Source: Glaciihabitans sp. INWT7 (GTDB taxonomy: Bacteria; Actinomycetota; Actinomycetes; Actinomycetales; Microbacteriaceae). Taken from it: 64,000 bases of DNA. The stretch is taken from NCBI RefSeq assembly GCF_014217685.1, contig NZ_CP043653.1, positions 1,430,419 to 1,494,418 on the forward strand, in the 5' to 3' direction. The notes under the pieces were generated by a model. That model searched no databases and was not told the DNA's origin. It saw nothing but the letters and a program-made list of their open reading frames with translations. The position numbers and the translations under genes are program-made. Positions 1 through 7,413 of this stretch are shown here, in pieces (the stretch's first letter is position 1; the number at the start of each line of letters is the position of its first letter).

Positions 1-219
1 CACAGCGGGCAACTTCGCCGGCTCGCCCAGCATGGCCCCGCACAGCATGGTCCCGCACAGCACGATCCCGCACAGCACGATCCCGCCTAGCGCGGCTGCG
101 CTGGCGCGGTAGAGGCGGCGACCGGGCGCCGTCGCGCGTCCGCTTCGGCGGCCGACGCGGCCCCGGCGCTGACGAGAAACTATTGCGCCCGTCGGCAGCT
201 CGTTGTAATCTACAACCAA
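1..219 (-). CDS. partial N-terminus of an exported or membrane protein, runs off left edge
   Basis: An open frame on the minus strand runs off the left edge. Its first ~40 codons are Arg-rich (RRGRVGRRSGR) and are followed by a strongly hydrophobic stretch built from a repeated IVLCG-type pentapeptide, then GEPAKLPAV. This is the layout of a signal peptide or signal anchor. Third codon positions are almost all G or C, as in the neighbouring genes. No ATG lies before the hydrophobic part. A TTG at 219-217 is the only in-frame candidate I see, and it would overlap the operator of the divergent regulator gene. The product is unidentified and the start is uncertain. Confidence 0.4.
   Translation of the reverse strand, partial: MVVDYNELPTGAIVSRQRRGRVGRRSGRATAPGRRLYRASAAALGGIVLCGIVLCGTMLCGAMLGEPAKLPAV
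28..87. repeat. four tandem 15-bp repeats
   Basis: Four consecutive 15-bp units of the form CAGCAYGRYCCCGCA lie head to tail. On the minus strand they encode repeated I/T/A-V/M-L-C-G pentapeptides in the hydrophobic core of the partial protein. The unit is a multiple of three, so copy-number change would lengthen or shorten the hydrophobic segment without shifting the frame. Confidence 0.8.
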
Positions 220-232
220 ATGGTTGTACAAC
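203..232. promoter_or_regulatory. overlapping palindromes at the ArsR-type gene start, probable operator
   Basis: Three nested dyads are visible: TTGTA-ATC-TACAA at 203-215, TACAACCA-AA-TGGTTGTA at 211-228 (perfect 8-2-8), and GTTGTACAAC at 223-232. The ATG of the regulator gene (220-222) lies inside them, and no Shine-Dalgarno sequence precedes it. Such a site is expected for an autorepressing ArsR-family protein and would also cover any divergent promoter. The binding role is inferred. Confidence 0.7.
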
Positions 233-561
233 AGGAACTCAGCGACGACGCAGTGAACCGCATCTTCCGGGCACTCGCCGATGCGACGCGGCGCGATATT
301 GTACGCCGCACCCTGATCGAGGAGGTCTCGGTCTCTCAGCTTGCTGACGCGTACGCCATGTCGTTCGCGGCCGTGCAGAAGCACGTCGCCGTACTGGAGG
401 AGGCGGAGCTCGTGACCAAAAAGCGACGCGGTCGGGAGCGGATGGTGCGCGGCGACCTCGCGCGGATCCGTCAGGCACAGCGCCTCCTCGACCAGTTCGA
501 GCAACTCTGGCGCTCGCGGATCGACCAGCTCGATGCCCTGCTCGATGAAGACACTCACTAG
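220..561 (+). CDS. ArsR-family winged-helix transcriptional regulator
   Basis: This 113-residue protein is a single winged-helix domain. The segment ALADATRRDIVRR followed by VSVSQLADAYAMSFAAVQKH is the ArsR helix-turn-helix, and the basic KKRRGRERM stretch that follows is the wing. No metal-binding Cys cluster is present, so it belongs to the SdpR-like type often paired with SRPBCC (AHSA1) genes rather than to the metal sensors. The next gene, 11 bp downstream on the same strand, is exactly such a protein, so the two form an operon. The ATG sits within a strong palindrome and lacks a ribosome-binding site, suggesting a leaderless, self-repressed transcript. The ligand is unknown. Confidence 0.9.
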   Translation: MVVQQELSDDAVNRIFRALADATRRDIVRRTLIEEVSVSQLADAYAMSFAAVQKHVAVLEEAELVTKKRRGRERMVRGDLARIRQAQRLLDQFEQLWRSRIDQLDALLDEDTH

Positions 562-572
562 AAAGGCGAATC

Positions 573-1556
573 ATGCCCGTCACCTCCGTCGAGAAGGATC
601 TCGACCAGCTCACCATCACCGTCATCGCTGACTTCGCGGCACCGGTCACCCGCCTCTGGGACGCGTACATGGATCCTCGCCAGCTCGAGCGATTCTGGGG
701 TCCGCCCAGCTATCCCGCGACCTTCTTCCGTCACGACGTGGCAGTCGGCGGTCGAAGTGTCTATCGCATGACCGGTCCCGCGGGTGACGAGCACTGGGGC
801 TGCTGGGAGTGGACGCACGTGGATGCCCCCCGGGCGTTCGAGGTCATCGACTGGTTCGCGGACGAATCTGGCGCTCCGAACACGGGCCTTCCGTCCGTGC
901 GCGCGAACTTCGCGTTCGAGCAGACGGCAACCGGATCGCGGCTCACTACCGTCTCCCGCCTCGACTCCCTCGTCCAGCTCGAGCAGCTCGTCTCGATGGG
1001 GGTGCTCGAAGGCACCCGCGAGGCGATGTCCCAGATCGACGCCGTGCTCGCCGACCTCGCGGAGTTCGCCGCCAGCCGTGCAGCGGAGGCACAGATCCTC
1101 AGCGACACCCAGGTGCGGGTTGCCCGCGTCGTCCGGGGCACCGTCGAGCAGGTCTGGCGGGCCCACAACGATGCCGAACTCATGAAGCGGTGGCTGCTCG
1201 GCCCCGACGGATGGACGATGCCGGTGTGCGAGATCGCGGCGGACGTCGGCGACAGCTACCGGTACGTGTGGGAGCCCGACGGTGGTGGCGAGGGTTTCGG
1301 CTTCACCGGGGAGCTTCTCGAGAGCGAGCCGCCACACCGCGCGGTCACCAGCGAGGCGATGATCGGAATGGACTTCCCGCCCACCCGCAACGAGCTCACC
1401 CTCACCCCCGTGCAGGGCGGAACACTGCTCTCGCTCGTCATCACCTACGCGAACGCCGAGATGCGGGATGCGGTGCTCGCCACCGGAATGACCGACGGCA
1501 TGGAGACCAGTTACGCGCGGCTCGAGGGCCTGTTCGAGGCCAACGTCAGCGTCTAG
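573..1556 (+). CDS. tandem SRPBCC (AHSA1-type) domain protein
   Basis: This 327-residue cytosolic protein contains two START-like SRPBCC folds. The first covers roughly residues 1-150 (LYDAYMDP-like TRLWDAYMDPRQLERFWGP, then WGCWEWTHVDAPRAFEV). The second covers roughly 160-325 (VEQVWRAHNDAELMKRWLLG). AHSA1 domains bind hydrophobic ligands or client proteins, and single-domain versions of about 150 residues are usual, so this is a duplicated form. GAAAGG lies 6 nt before the ATG. It follows the ArsR-type gene by 11 bp and is presumably its regulated target. The substrate is unknown. Its stop overlaps the convergent CopC-like gene by 4 nt. Confidence 0.85.
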   Translation: MPVTSVEKDLDQLTITVIADFAAPVTRLWDAYMDPRQLERFWGPPSYPATFFRHDVAVGGRSVYRMTGPAGDEHWGCWEWTHVDAPRAFEVIDWFADESGAPNTGLPSVRANFAFEQTATGSRLTTVSRLDSLVQLEQLVSMGVLEGTREAMSQIDAVLADLAEFAASRAAEAQILSDTQVRVARVVRGTVEQVWRAHNDAELMKRWLLGPDGWTMPVCEIAADVGDSYRYVWEPDGGGEGFGFTGELLESEPPHRAVTSEAMIGMDFPPTRNELTLTPVQGGTLLSLVITYANAEMRDAVLATGMTDGMETSYARLEGLFEANVSV

Positions 1557-2236
1557 AGGCCCTCTTTCGACGTGGCGCCGTTGTCCGGGCCGCGGGCTCG
1601 ACGGCGGACGACGAGAACGAGAGCGAGGGCGGCAGCCAGTACCGTACCTGCCGCCCCGAAGAGCACCGTGCGCCAGATCAATTCCTGCTCGGATTGGATT
1701 CTCTCCGATGGGATCTGCCCGGCGGGGATCCGGTCTGCGGAGATCTCCTCTGCCGGGACCTCCGCTGCCGGGACGTCCGCTGCTGGGACGTCCACCGCGG
1801 GGGGCCCCTGCCGTGTTGTGTCCTCCGCGGCGACGGCGATCGATTCGACATCGCTCACCGTGAACCGAAAACTGTCCCCGACGGGGTCACCGTCGGGGGA
1901 GACCACTCGCCAACGGATCTCGTACTCGGCCGCCGGCATCCCCGCTTCAACCGACACGGTCACCGTGTCTCTGGCGGGAACCACGGTGGCGCCGGCCGCC
2001 CAATCGTGACCGCTGCCGTCCACGATCGTGATCTCCGCACCCTCGGTCAGGATGTCTTCCGAGAACTGGATGACGACGTCGGTCGGGGCAGCGGCCACGC
2101 GTTCACCACGTGCTGGAGCGCTCGCGACGACCTGCAGATCACCGTGAGCAGAAACCGGGCCGGGAGCCAGGGCGATGAGCATCGCGGCGAGGAGCGCGGC
2201 AGCGGCCGCACGAACGGGAGGAAACGACGAGACCAT
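1553..2236 (-). CDS. CopC-domain copper-binding protein with C-terminal membrane anchor
   Basis: From the ATG at 2236 the protein has 227 residues: a signal peptide (AAAALLAAMLIALAP, cleavage after VSA), a CopC domain at about 31-130, a low-complexity linker, and one transmembrane helix (VLFGAAGTVLAAALALVLVV) before a basic tail. The mature protein would begin with His31, the N-terminal copper ligand of CopC proteins. The domain carries SDGDPVGDSF-like features (VSPDGDPVGDSFRF). It would sit outside the cytoplasmic membrane and bind copper. A GTG at 2245 is also in frame, but GAAAGG is spaced correctly (8 nt) only for the ATG. The linker contains degenerate xAxxVP pentapeptide repeats. Confidence 0.85.
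   Translation of the reverse strand: MVSSFPPVRAAAAALLAAMLIALAPGPVSAHGDLQVVASAPARGERVAAAPTDVVIQFSEDILTEGAEITIVDGSGHDWAAGATVVPARDTVTVSVEAGMPAAEYEIRWRVVSPDGDPVGDSFRFTVSDVESIAVAAEDTTRQGPPAVDVPAADVPAAEVPAEEISADRIPAGQIPSERIQSEQELIWRTVLFGAAGTVLAAALALVLVVRRRARGPDNGATSKEGL
1751..1795. repeat. three tandem 15-bp repeats in the CopC-like gene linker
   Basis: Three adjacent units TGCCGGGACCTCCGC, TGCCGGGACGTCCGC and TGCTGGGACGTCCAC encode the VPAAD/VPAAE pentapeptides between the copper domain and the membrane helix. More diverged copies extend toward 1690. In-frame expansion would change linker length only. Confidence 0.75.
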
Positions 2237-2863
2237 GGGGGACACCTTTCACCAGCAGTTCGCACCGCAACGGGCTAGACGTTTTCGCGACAGAGCTTTC
2301 AGATCGACGCAGCCCCGGATTGCTCGGGGGAGAGAGGATGTGCTCCAGCGGTGCGGGTGCCCACGGCCGGAAGCGGGGGAGATCATCGTGTCGAGGGCGG
2401 CCGCGGATGCCACGCTCGCGCTCCAGGGGACGCGAACGCCGCGAGGCTTCATTTCGCCACTATGGCGTGAACGTGCCAGGGGGTCAAGAGGCGCAAGGTC
2501 GCTGCCGTTGAGCGGCTCCACTCGGAGGACTTCAGCCGGGTTTCGTCGCAGATTGTGAAACGCGATCTCCCGTCCTGGGTCAGGCTCGTGCGCACTGGAT
2601 CGAACTGCCGTCTAGCCGGCGATGATTCCGCGGATGTCATCTGCAACAAGCCGCAGATCCCCTCCGAGCTGATGTCCACCCGATGTCGATCGAGTGATGG
2701 CCCGGGGGATCGCCGCGGCAGAGAGATCGCGGTGTGCGATCGGCGGGAAATGCGCGGGCCATGAACGATACTTGACATAATGTGCATTATCAGCGATTGT
2801 GTAGTGCAAACCCCCCGGGGCTTCCTGCCAGGACCACGCCGCCGGATCAGCGATACTTGAACC
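2237..2863. other. non-coding or degraded interval with no convincing gene
   Basis: About 620 bp between the CopC-like gene (reading left) and the small membrane gene (reading right). Open frames exist on both strands, but none combines a start site, ribosome-binding site and recognisable protein. A frame over about 2475-2763 (KRRKVAAVERLHSEDF) has no start codon after its upstream stop and could be a remnant. The right end holds a TTGACA hexamer and palindrome (2769-2790) that may belong to the promoter of the small gene. Confidence 0.5.
2769..2790. repeat. 12-bp repeat copy 1 with palindrome and TTGACA
   Basis: TACTTGACATAA at 2769-2780 recurs exactly at 3018-3029, on the other side of the small membrane gene. 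Its end is part of a perfect 6-2-6 palindrome, ATAATG-TG-CATTAT (2777-2790). TTGACA at 2772-2777 could be a -35 element for the small gene, although no strong -10 follows at 17 nt. This is probably a regulator site. Confidence 0.5.
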
Positions 2864-3004
2864 ATGTCATCGTTCTTCTCGCTGGTGCTCTATGTCGGTA
2901 TCGCCATCCTGACCGTGATGGCCGCCCTTGTGGCGGTCACGGCGATCATCGGCATCGTCGTGGCGTTCTCACCGACACTGATCCCGGGATTCCTGCAGTC
3001 CTAG
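2864..3004 (+). CDS. small single-pass membrane protein (46 residues)
   Basis: An ATG-initiated frame encodes 46 residues, nearly all of it one long hydrophobic helix (LVLYVGIAILTVMAALVAV and on through IIGIVVAF) followed by SPTLIPGFLQS. Almost every third codon position is G or C, which supports real coding. No Shine-Dalgarno sequence is seen. TACTTG lies a few bases before the ATG and may be a -10 element of a leaderless transcript. The gene stands alone between a non-coding stretch and a convergent gene, and is bracketed by two copies of a 12-bp repeat. Function unknown; it resembles neither TatA nor a typical toxin. Confidence 0.55.
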   Translation: MSSFFSLVLYVGIAILTVMAALVAVTAIIGIVVAFSPTLIPGFLQS

Positions 3005-3011
3005 CCGGCGG

Positions 3012-3034
3012 TTCCGTTACTTGACATAACGGAA
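3012..3034. repeat. 12-bp repeat copy 2 inside an 8-7-8 palindrome
   Basis: TTCCGTTA-CTTGACA-TAACGGAA is a perfect dyad with 8-bp arms (3012-3034) that contains the second TACTTGACATAA (3018-3029). It lies 8 bp past the stop of the small membrane gene and before the convergent HbpS-like gene. It has no T-run on either strand, so it is not a typical terminator. It may be a protein-binding site. Confidence 0.5.
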
Positions 3035-3044
3035 AAGTACGCCG

Positions 3045-3527
3045 TTACTGACCGCCGAGGTCGAGCAGCCGCTCGATCGCCTCCACCACGAGACGGTGAT
3101 CCGCCAACTGTGCGAGCCCCGACACTGTCACTGTGCCGATGAGCCCGGAGTCGCGGATGTTGATGGGAAACGAGCCCCCGTGTGCCGCATAGAGGAAGGT
3201 GTCGTTCCATTCCCGCGCTTCGAACGGCGTGCCGGTCGCGCGGTGTCGGAGCCCCACGAGGAACGAGCTGTTTCCGAATCGGCGCACCGTGCGCACCTTG
3301 CGCTCGACCCACTGGTCGTTGTCGGCGGCGGTGCCGGCCAGCGCGGCATGGAAGAGCTGCTGGTCGCCACGTCGGATGTCGATGGTGATCGGATGATCGC
3401 GCTCCGTGCCGAGTTCGACCAGGATGCATCCCAGCTCCCAGGTATCCGCGTTGCTGAAACGGGTGAAGACCAGTCGCTCTTCCTGTGCTTCGATCTCGGC
3501 GATGAGCCCGGCGGTGTCTTCGGTCAT
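3045..3527 (-). CDS. HbpS/GlcG-like (UPF0303) protein
   Basis: From the ATG at 3527 (GAAAGG 7 nt upstream) the product has 160 residues, the usual size for the UPF0303 branch of the haem-degrading HbpS/GlcG-like superfamily. Landmarks are DIRRGDQQLFHAALAGTAAD near the centre, RFGNSSFLVGL, and the C-terminal GGSFPINIRDSGLIGTVTVS, where a glycine-rich strand forms the ligand pocket. There is no signal peptide, so it is cytosolic. Members bind haem or small metabolites, but a biochemical role for this branch is not established. A Nudix gene ends 10 bp upstream and is probably co-transcribed. Confidence 0.75.
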   Translation of the reverse strand: MTEDTAGLIAEIEAQEERLVFTRFSNADTWELGCILVELGTERDHPITIDIRRGDQQLFHAALAGTAADNDQWVERKVRTVRRFGNSSFLVGLRHRATGTPFEAREWNDTFLYAAHGGSFPINIRDSGLIGTVTVSGLAQLADHRLVVEAIERLLDLGGQ

Positions 3528-3537
3528 GGAGAGCCTT

Positions 3538-3990
3538 TCAGTGGGGCGGCAGCTGGCTGCGGATGAGGTCGAGAAGTTCTGGCGGGCGAAACGGCTCTGT
3601 CGTCTCGGCGAGTTCGGCCAGTGTCCACCAGCGCGTCTCGAGCACGTCGAGCTGCTCCTCCGCCGTCCAATTCTCTCGCGACGGCTCGAATGCCGTGGTG
3701 CGCAGCACGTAATACTCGGCGTGGCCCGTGTCGTGGTCTCCCCCGACGTAATCCGGCACGAAGTCCTGCGCCCACACCGGCGCTCCGAGGTCGGGGATGT
3801 CGAGCCCCGTCTCTTCGAACAGCTCTCGGCGTGCCCCTTCGGCATGGCTCTCCCCCGGCTCCACTCCCCCGCCGGGCGTGATCCAACGGGTCTGCTCGGC
3901 CGGCACCGACCCCACGGTCAGGTAGAGCAGAATGCGATCGCGCTCATCGAAGACCAGGATACGAGAAGTGAGTCGATGTCGATTATGCAC
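3538..3990 (-). CDS. Nudix hydrolase
   Basis: This 150-residue protein carries a complete Nudix box, GGGVEPGESHAEGARRELFE then ETGLDI, fitting the GX5EX7REUXEEXGU pattern that binds the catalytic magnesium. It therefore cleaves a nucleoside diphosphate linked to another group. The rest of the sequence (ILVFDERDRILLYL, YYVLRTTAFEP) does not identify the substrate. It starts at ATG 3990, immediately next to the stop of the S9 peptidase gene, and ends 10 bp before the HbpS-like gene. The three genes form one minus-strand transcript. Confidence 0.88.
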   Translation of the reverse strand: MHNRHRLTSRILVFDERDRILLYLTVGSVPAEQTRWITPGGGVEPGESHAEGARRELFEETGLDIPDLGAPVWAQDFVPDYVGGDHDTGHAEYYVLRTTAFEPSRENWTAEEQLDVLETRWWTLAELAETTEPFRPPELLDLIRSQLPPH

Positions 3991-5997
3991 TCAGGTCCCC
4001 GGGTTCGCGACGGACGGCAGGTGGCGTGCCCACCATTCGAGCACCGCCTCGAAGCGCTGGAGCCGATGCCGCGGGCTCCCGCTCCGGCTCAGCTCGTGGT
4101 TCTCGCCCGGGAAGATCAGGAGCTCGGTATCGACCCCGTTGCGTTTGAGGGCCGCGTAATAGCGTTCCCCCTGGCCGAGGGGACAGCGCAGATCGTCTTC
4201 GGAGTGGATCACCAGGGTCGGAGTGGTCACCTGGCCGACGAGCGCCTGAGGGCTCTGGTCGCGCATCAGCTGCGGATCCGATCCCGTGTATTCGTCGCTG
4301 AAGAAAGAGCCGATATCGGAGGTGCCGACGAAGGCCTCCGGGTCGAGGTAGCCCCGCTCCACGATCGCTCCGGCGAAACGGTGGTCGTTGGCGATCGTCC
4401 ACGCCGTGAGGTAGCCCCCGTAGGAGCCGCCCATCACCCCGACCCGAGCACCGTCGAGCATCGGGTGACGCGCGAGGGCGCCCTCCAGAAAGTCGATCAC
4501 GTCGGTGAAATCCATCGTGCCCATGCGCTGGCGGATGGCTCGCCCGTGGGCCTCGCCGTAGCCGGCCGAACCTCGAGGATTGCACATGACGACGGCGTAA
4601 CCCGCCTCGACATAGACCTGCGCCTCGTCGAAGAACGAGACTCCCCACTGCGTGAAGGGACCGCCGTGGATCACCAGCAGCACGGGATGCGGCTCCTCCT
4701 GGTCGATCGGCGTCAGCACCCAGCCGTGAACCTCGCTTCCGTCCCGCGCCGTGACCGAGAGTTCCTCCAGGGGGGTCACCCCGGCGTTGCGGAGCGGCGC
4801 GGAGAAGTCGCTGAGCGCACGCAGTCCGCCCGGAGTGACGAGACCGAGCTCACCCATCGATGCGGGCGCCGTATAGCTGACCACGATCACGTCATCCACG
4901 GCGTCGGTGCCGTGCACCTCGAGGTCCCCGCTGACGATCGGTGACACCGTGCCGTCGGAGCTGATGCGAAGCAGGTGTACCCTGCCGCGGTCGAGGGCGT
5001 GCACGAGCGCTCCCTCCCCTGTGATCAGGAGCTCGCCGTCGAGGTCGGTGGTGGCGGGATCGGTGAGCAGCCGTGCCGACTCCCCCGGAGCATCCCGCAC
5101 CCACAACTGCTCGCCGCGGCCCACGAAGTCGACGCCGTTCTCGCCCAGGTCGCCCCCGGTGAACCACAGTTCGCCGCCGAGACCGTATTCGACGCTCGAG
5201 ATGCCGTAGCGGCGGCCATCGGTGGCCCGGGTGGCTGCAGGAACTTCATCCGCCGAGCCCGTGAGGTCGATCTCGTAGATGTCGTTGGCGAGGTCGAGGT
5301 CGCGCTCGGGATGACGAGCGGACACGACGGCGATCCTCGATCCGTCCGGCGAGAACGAGAGAGCTCCGTGGTCGAAGTCACCGTCGGTCAGGCGTCTCGG
5401 CGTGGGGATGCCAGCGGAGGGCTCGGGCTTCGGGTTCTGCGCCGACGGGGCGGTCGGGTAGCTCGGTTCGCCGTCAACGCGGGGCACCTCGACGAGGAAC
5501 ACGTGCCGACGCCGATCAGTCGTGTAGCCGAATCCATTCGAGCGGTACTTGAGGGTGGTGATGCGGCGTGGGGGTTCGGCGTTCGAGCCGAGGTTTGCGA
5601 CCGTGCCGTACCGACCATCTTCGGCGACAGCGGCGGTGAACGCGATGGCGCGGGAGTCCGGCGACCAGCGCCAGGTGCCGACACCGAGCTTCTGGTCGGT
5701 CAGCTGGAGGGGTTCGCCGCCCTCAGCCGCCATGATGTGCAGCTGACCGGGCCCCTCCCCCGGCGATCGCACGAACGCGAGCAGGCTCCCATCCGGCGAG
5801 AAGAGCGGGCTCGAATCACTGATACCGCGCGTGATGCGACGAGCGTCGGAGCCGTCGAGCCTCACGCTCCACAACTGGCCGACGGCGCGATCCGCATCGA
5901 GATCCGGCCGCGAGACGGCGGTGACGGCACGCGTGCCATCCGGATGGATCGTGGGGCGGGAGACACTGGACAACAGGGGAAGATCTGAAGGCTTCAT
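3991..5997 (-). CDS. S9-family serine peptidase (prolyl oligopeptidase type)
   Basis: A protein of 668-669 residues. The N-terminal ~400 residues show repeated beta-propeller blades (SSPLFSPDGSLLAFVRS, GALSFSPDGSRIAVV). The C-terminal third is an alpha/beta-hydrolase with nucleophile Ser in GGSYGGYLTAW (about 526), Asp in HSEDDLRCPLG (about 602) and His in PGENHELSRSG (about 635). It is cytosolic, with no signal peptide, and is expected to release amino acids or dipeptides from oligopeptides (acylaminoacyl- or dipeptidyl-peptidase-like). GTG 6000 and ATG 5997 are both possible starts; GGAGG lies just before them. It is the first gene of the S9-Nudix-HbpS operon. Confidence 0.9.
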   Translation of the reverse strand: MKPSDLPLLSSVSRPTIHPDGTRAVTAVSRPDLDADRAVGQLWSVRLDGSDARRITRGISDSSPLFSPDGSLLAFVRSPGEGPGQLHIMAAEGGEPLQLTDQKLGVGTWRWSPDSRAIAFTAAVAEDGRYGTVANLGSNAEPPRRITTLKYRSNGFGYTTDRRRHVFLVEVPRVDGEPSYPTAPSAQNPKPEPSAGIPTPRRLTDGDFDHGALSFSPDGSRIAVVSARHPERDLDLANDIYEIDLTGSADEVPAATRATDGRRYGISSVEYGLGGELWFTGGDLGENGVDFVGRGEQLWVRDAPGESARLLTDPATTDLDGELLITGEGALVHALDRGRVHLLRISSDGTVSPIVSGDLEVHGTDAVDDVIVVSYTAPASMGELGLVTPGGLRALSDFSAPLRNAGVTPLEELSVTARDGSEVHGWVLTPIDQEEPHPVLLVIHGGPFTQWGVSFFDEAQVYVEAGYAVVMCNPRGSAGYGEAHGRAIRQRMGTMDFTDVIDFLEGALARHPMLDGARVGVMGGSYGGYLTAWTIANDHRFAGAIVERGYLDPEAFVGTSDIGSFFSDEYTGSDPQLMRDQSPQALVGQVTTPTLVIHSEDDLRCPLGQGERYYAALKRNGVDTELLIFPGENHELSRSGSPRHRLQRFEAVLEWWARHLPSVANPGT

Positions 5998-6043
5998 CAC
6001 CTCCCATGCTAGCCACCGTTGCTTTCACGGCCCCGGCTGAGAT

Positions 6044-6808
6044 TCAGGCGGTGCCGAAGTCGCTCACGTCGCCGACGAGCCTGGTGTGGTCGGCGGGGAT
6101 CGGCTCGACCGCGGCGGCGGCGATCTCCGCGGCGAACTCGCTCACGTTGTACAGTCGGCCGGCGGAGTCCTTTCGCGAACTGATCGCGCCCGGATTCGCC
6201 CGCTCGAGAAGCGTCGCCGTGATGGTGCCCTCGATCATGTCGCCGGACACGACGACGAACCCGATGCCCGCCGCATCCAGGATCGGGATCATCTCAAGGA
6301 GCGCATCCTCACCCGCGCGCTTGCTGAGCGCCACCGGGAGGTATTCCGGCATCGTGGCTGTCGAGTGGATGAAATGTGCCTGATGACTCGTCACGAAGAC
6401 GACGCGGGAGCCCGGGGCCAGCAGCGGGATGGCCGCGTTCAGCAGGTACACCTGGGCGTCGCGATTGAGCTGAAGGGCGTAGTCCTCCGCCATGCCGGAC
6501 TCCATGCCCCCGGAGGCATTCATCACGAGGATGTCGAGTCCGCCCAGCTCGCTCTCGATTGTGTCGAACATGGCGGCGACCGAGGCGGGATCGGTGAGAT
6601 CCGCGCCGATGGCGACCGCGGATCCGCCGGCTGCGACGATCTTGTCGACGAGCTTGTTCGCGCGCGCCTCCTTGTTGCGGTAGTTGATCACGACGCTCGC
6701 GCCGGCTTCGGCGAAGAAGCTCACCGTGTCCGCGCCGATGCCGCGGGAGGAGCCGGTGACGAGGGCACGGAGCCCGTCGAGCGAACCGGGGGCGAGGGGG
6801 TTTGTCAT
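6044..6808 (-). CDS. SDR-family oxidoreductase with altered active site
   Basis: A short-chain dehydrogenase of 254 residues, starting at ATG 6808 behind AGGAGT. The Rossmann motif is VTGSSRGIG (residues 18-26), Asp70 lies in GADLTD, and NASGG at 98-102 replaces the classical NNAG. At the usual YxxxK position the sequence reads V159-A-L-S-K163, so the catalytic Tyr is missing although Lys163 is kept. A nearby Tyr156 (MPEYLPVALSK) might substitute, or the protein may be a non-classical or non-catalytic SDR. It is probably a single-gene transcript. The substrate cannot be predicted. Confidence 0.85.
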   Translation of the reverse strand: MTNPLAPGSLDGLRALVTGSSRGIGADTVSFFAEAGASVVINYRNKEARANKLVDKIVAAGGSAVAIGADLTDPASVAAMFDTIESELGGLDILVMNASGGMESGMAEDYALQLNRDAQVYLLNAAIPLLAPGSRVVFVTSHQAHFIHSTATMPEYLPVALSKRAGEDALLEMIPILDAAGIGFVVVSGDMIEGTITATLLERANPGAISSRKDSAGRLYNVSEFAAEIAAAAVEPIPADHTRLVGDVSDFGTA

Positions 6809-6936
6809 GAGGGGACTCCTGGGTTCCGAGGTCGGTCGCGGCGCGGAGCCACGGGTCACGACAATAGCAAGATCAGGCGGTTTCCCGGGTGCTGGTGCTA
6901 GTTTCGAAGCACACTAGTCGCAAGGGGTGCAACGGG

Positions 6937-7413
6937 ATGATCGTCGATTTTGTCACGATGTACGCCTGGATCTTCTGGGTCGGCCTGCTGCTGCTCTTTG
7001 TCATCGTCGAGGTGCTCACCGTCGATTTCACCTTTCTCATGCTCGCCGGCGGGTGCGTTGGCGGTCTGGTGGCCGATCTTCTCGGTGCGCCATTCTGGGC
7101 GCAGATCCTCATCGCCGGGATCCTGGCGCTCCTTCTGCTGTTCGTCGCCCGGCCCGCGCTGAAACGAACGCTCGGCCGCACCTCCGACCAGACTCCGACG
7201 AACGTGGCTGCGCTGCTCGGTACCGGCGGCATGGTCACCACTCCGTTCGTGGACGGACAGGGCCACGTGAAGCTCGCGAACGGCGAGACCTGGACGGCCC
7301 GGCTCTCGCAGGCCACCACCGATCGACCGGTTGATGCCGGTGAACGCATCGTCGTGACGGCGATCGAAGGGGCGACCGCGATAGTGGTCCCCGCAGAAGG
7401 GACAGCACTGTGA
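6937..7413 (+). CDS. NfeD-family membrane protein
   Basis: A protein of 158 residues with a short N-terminal helix and two or three tightly packed hydrophobic segments (IFWVGLLLLFVIVEVLTVDF, then ILIAGILALLLLFVARP). A C-terminal OB-fold domain follows (GTGGMVTTPFVDGQGHVKL, then GERIVVTAIEGATAIVV). This is the short NfeD type without the ClpP-like protease domain. AAGGGG lies 9 nt before the chosen ATG at 6937; an upstream frame extension lacks support. The stop overlaps the SPFH gene by 4 nt. NfeD and SPFH proteins are typical partners and form membrane microdomain assemblies. Confidence 0.85.
   Translation: MIVDFVTMYAWIFWVGLLLLFVIVEVLTVDFTFLMLAGGCVGGLVADLLGAPFWAQILIAGILALLLLFVARPALKRTLGRTSDQTPTNVAALLGTGGMVTTPFVDGQGHVKLANGETWTARLSQATTDRPVDAGERIVVTAIEGATAIVVPAEGTAL

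Noticed and set aside
2449-2865. Minus-strand frame of 138 codons in the gap before the small membrane gene
   Set aside because: No ribosome-binding site, no recognisable motif, and a composition unlike an actinobacterial protein; it also covers the palindromic promoter region.
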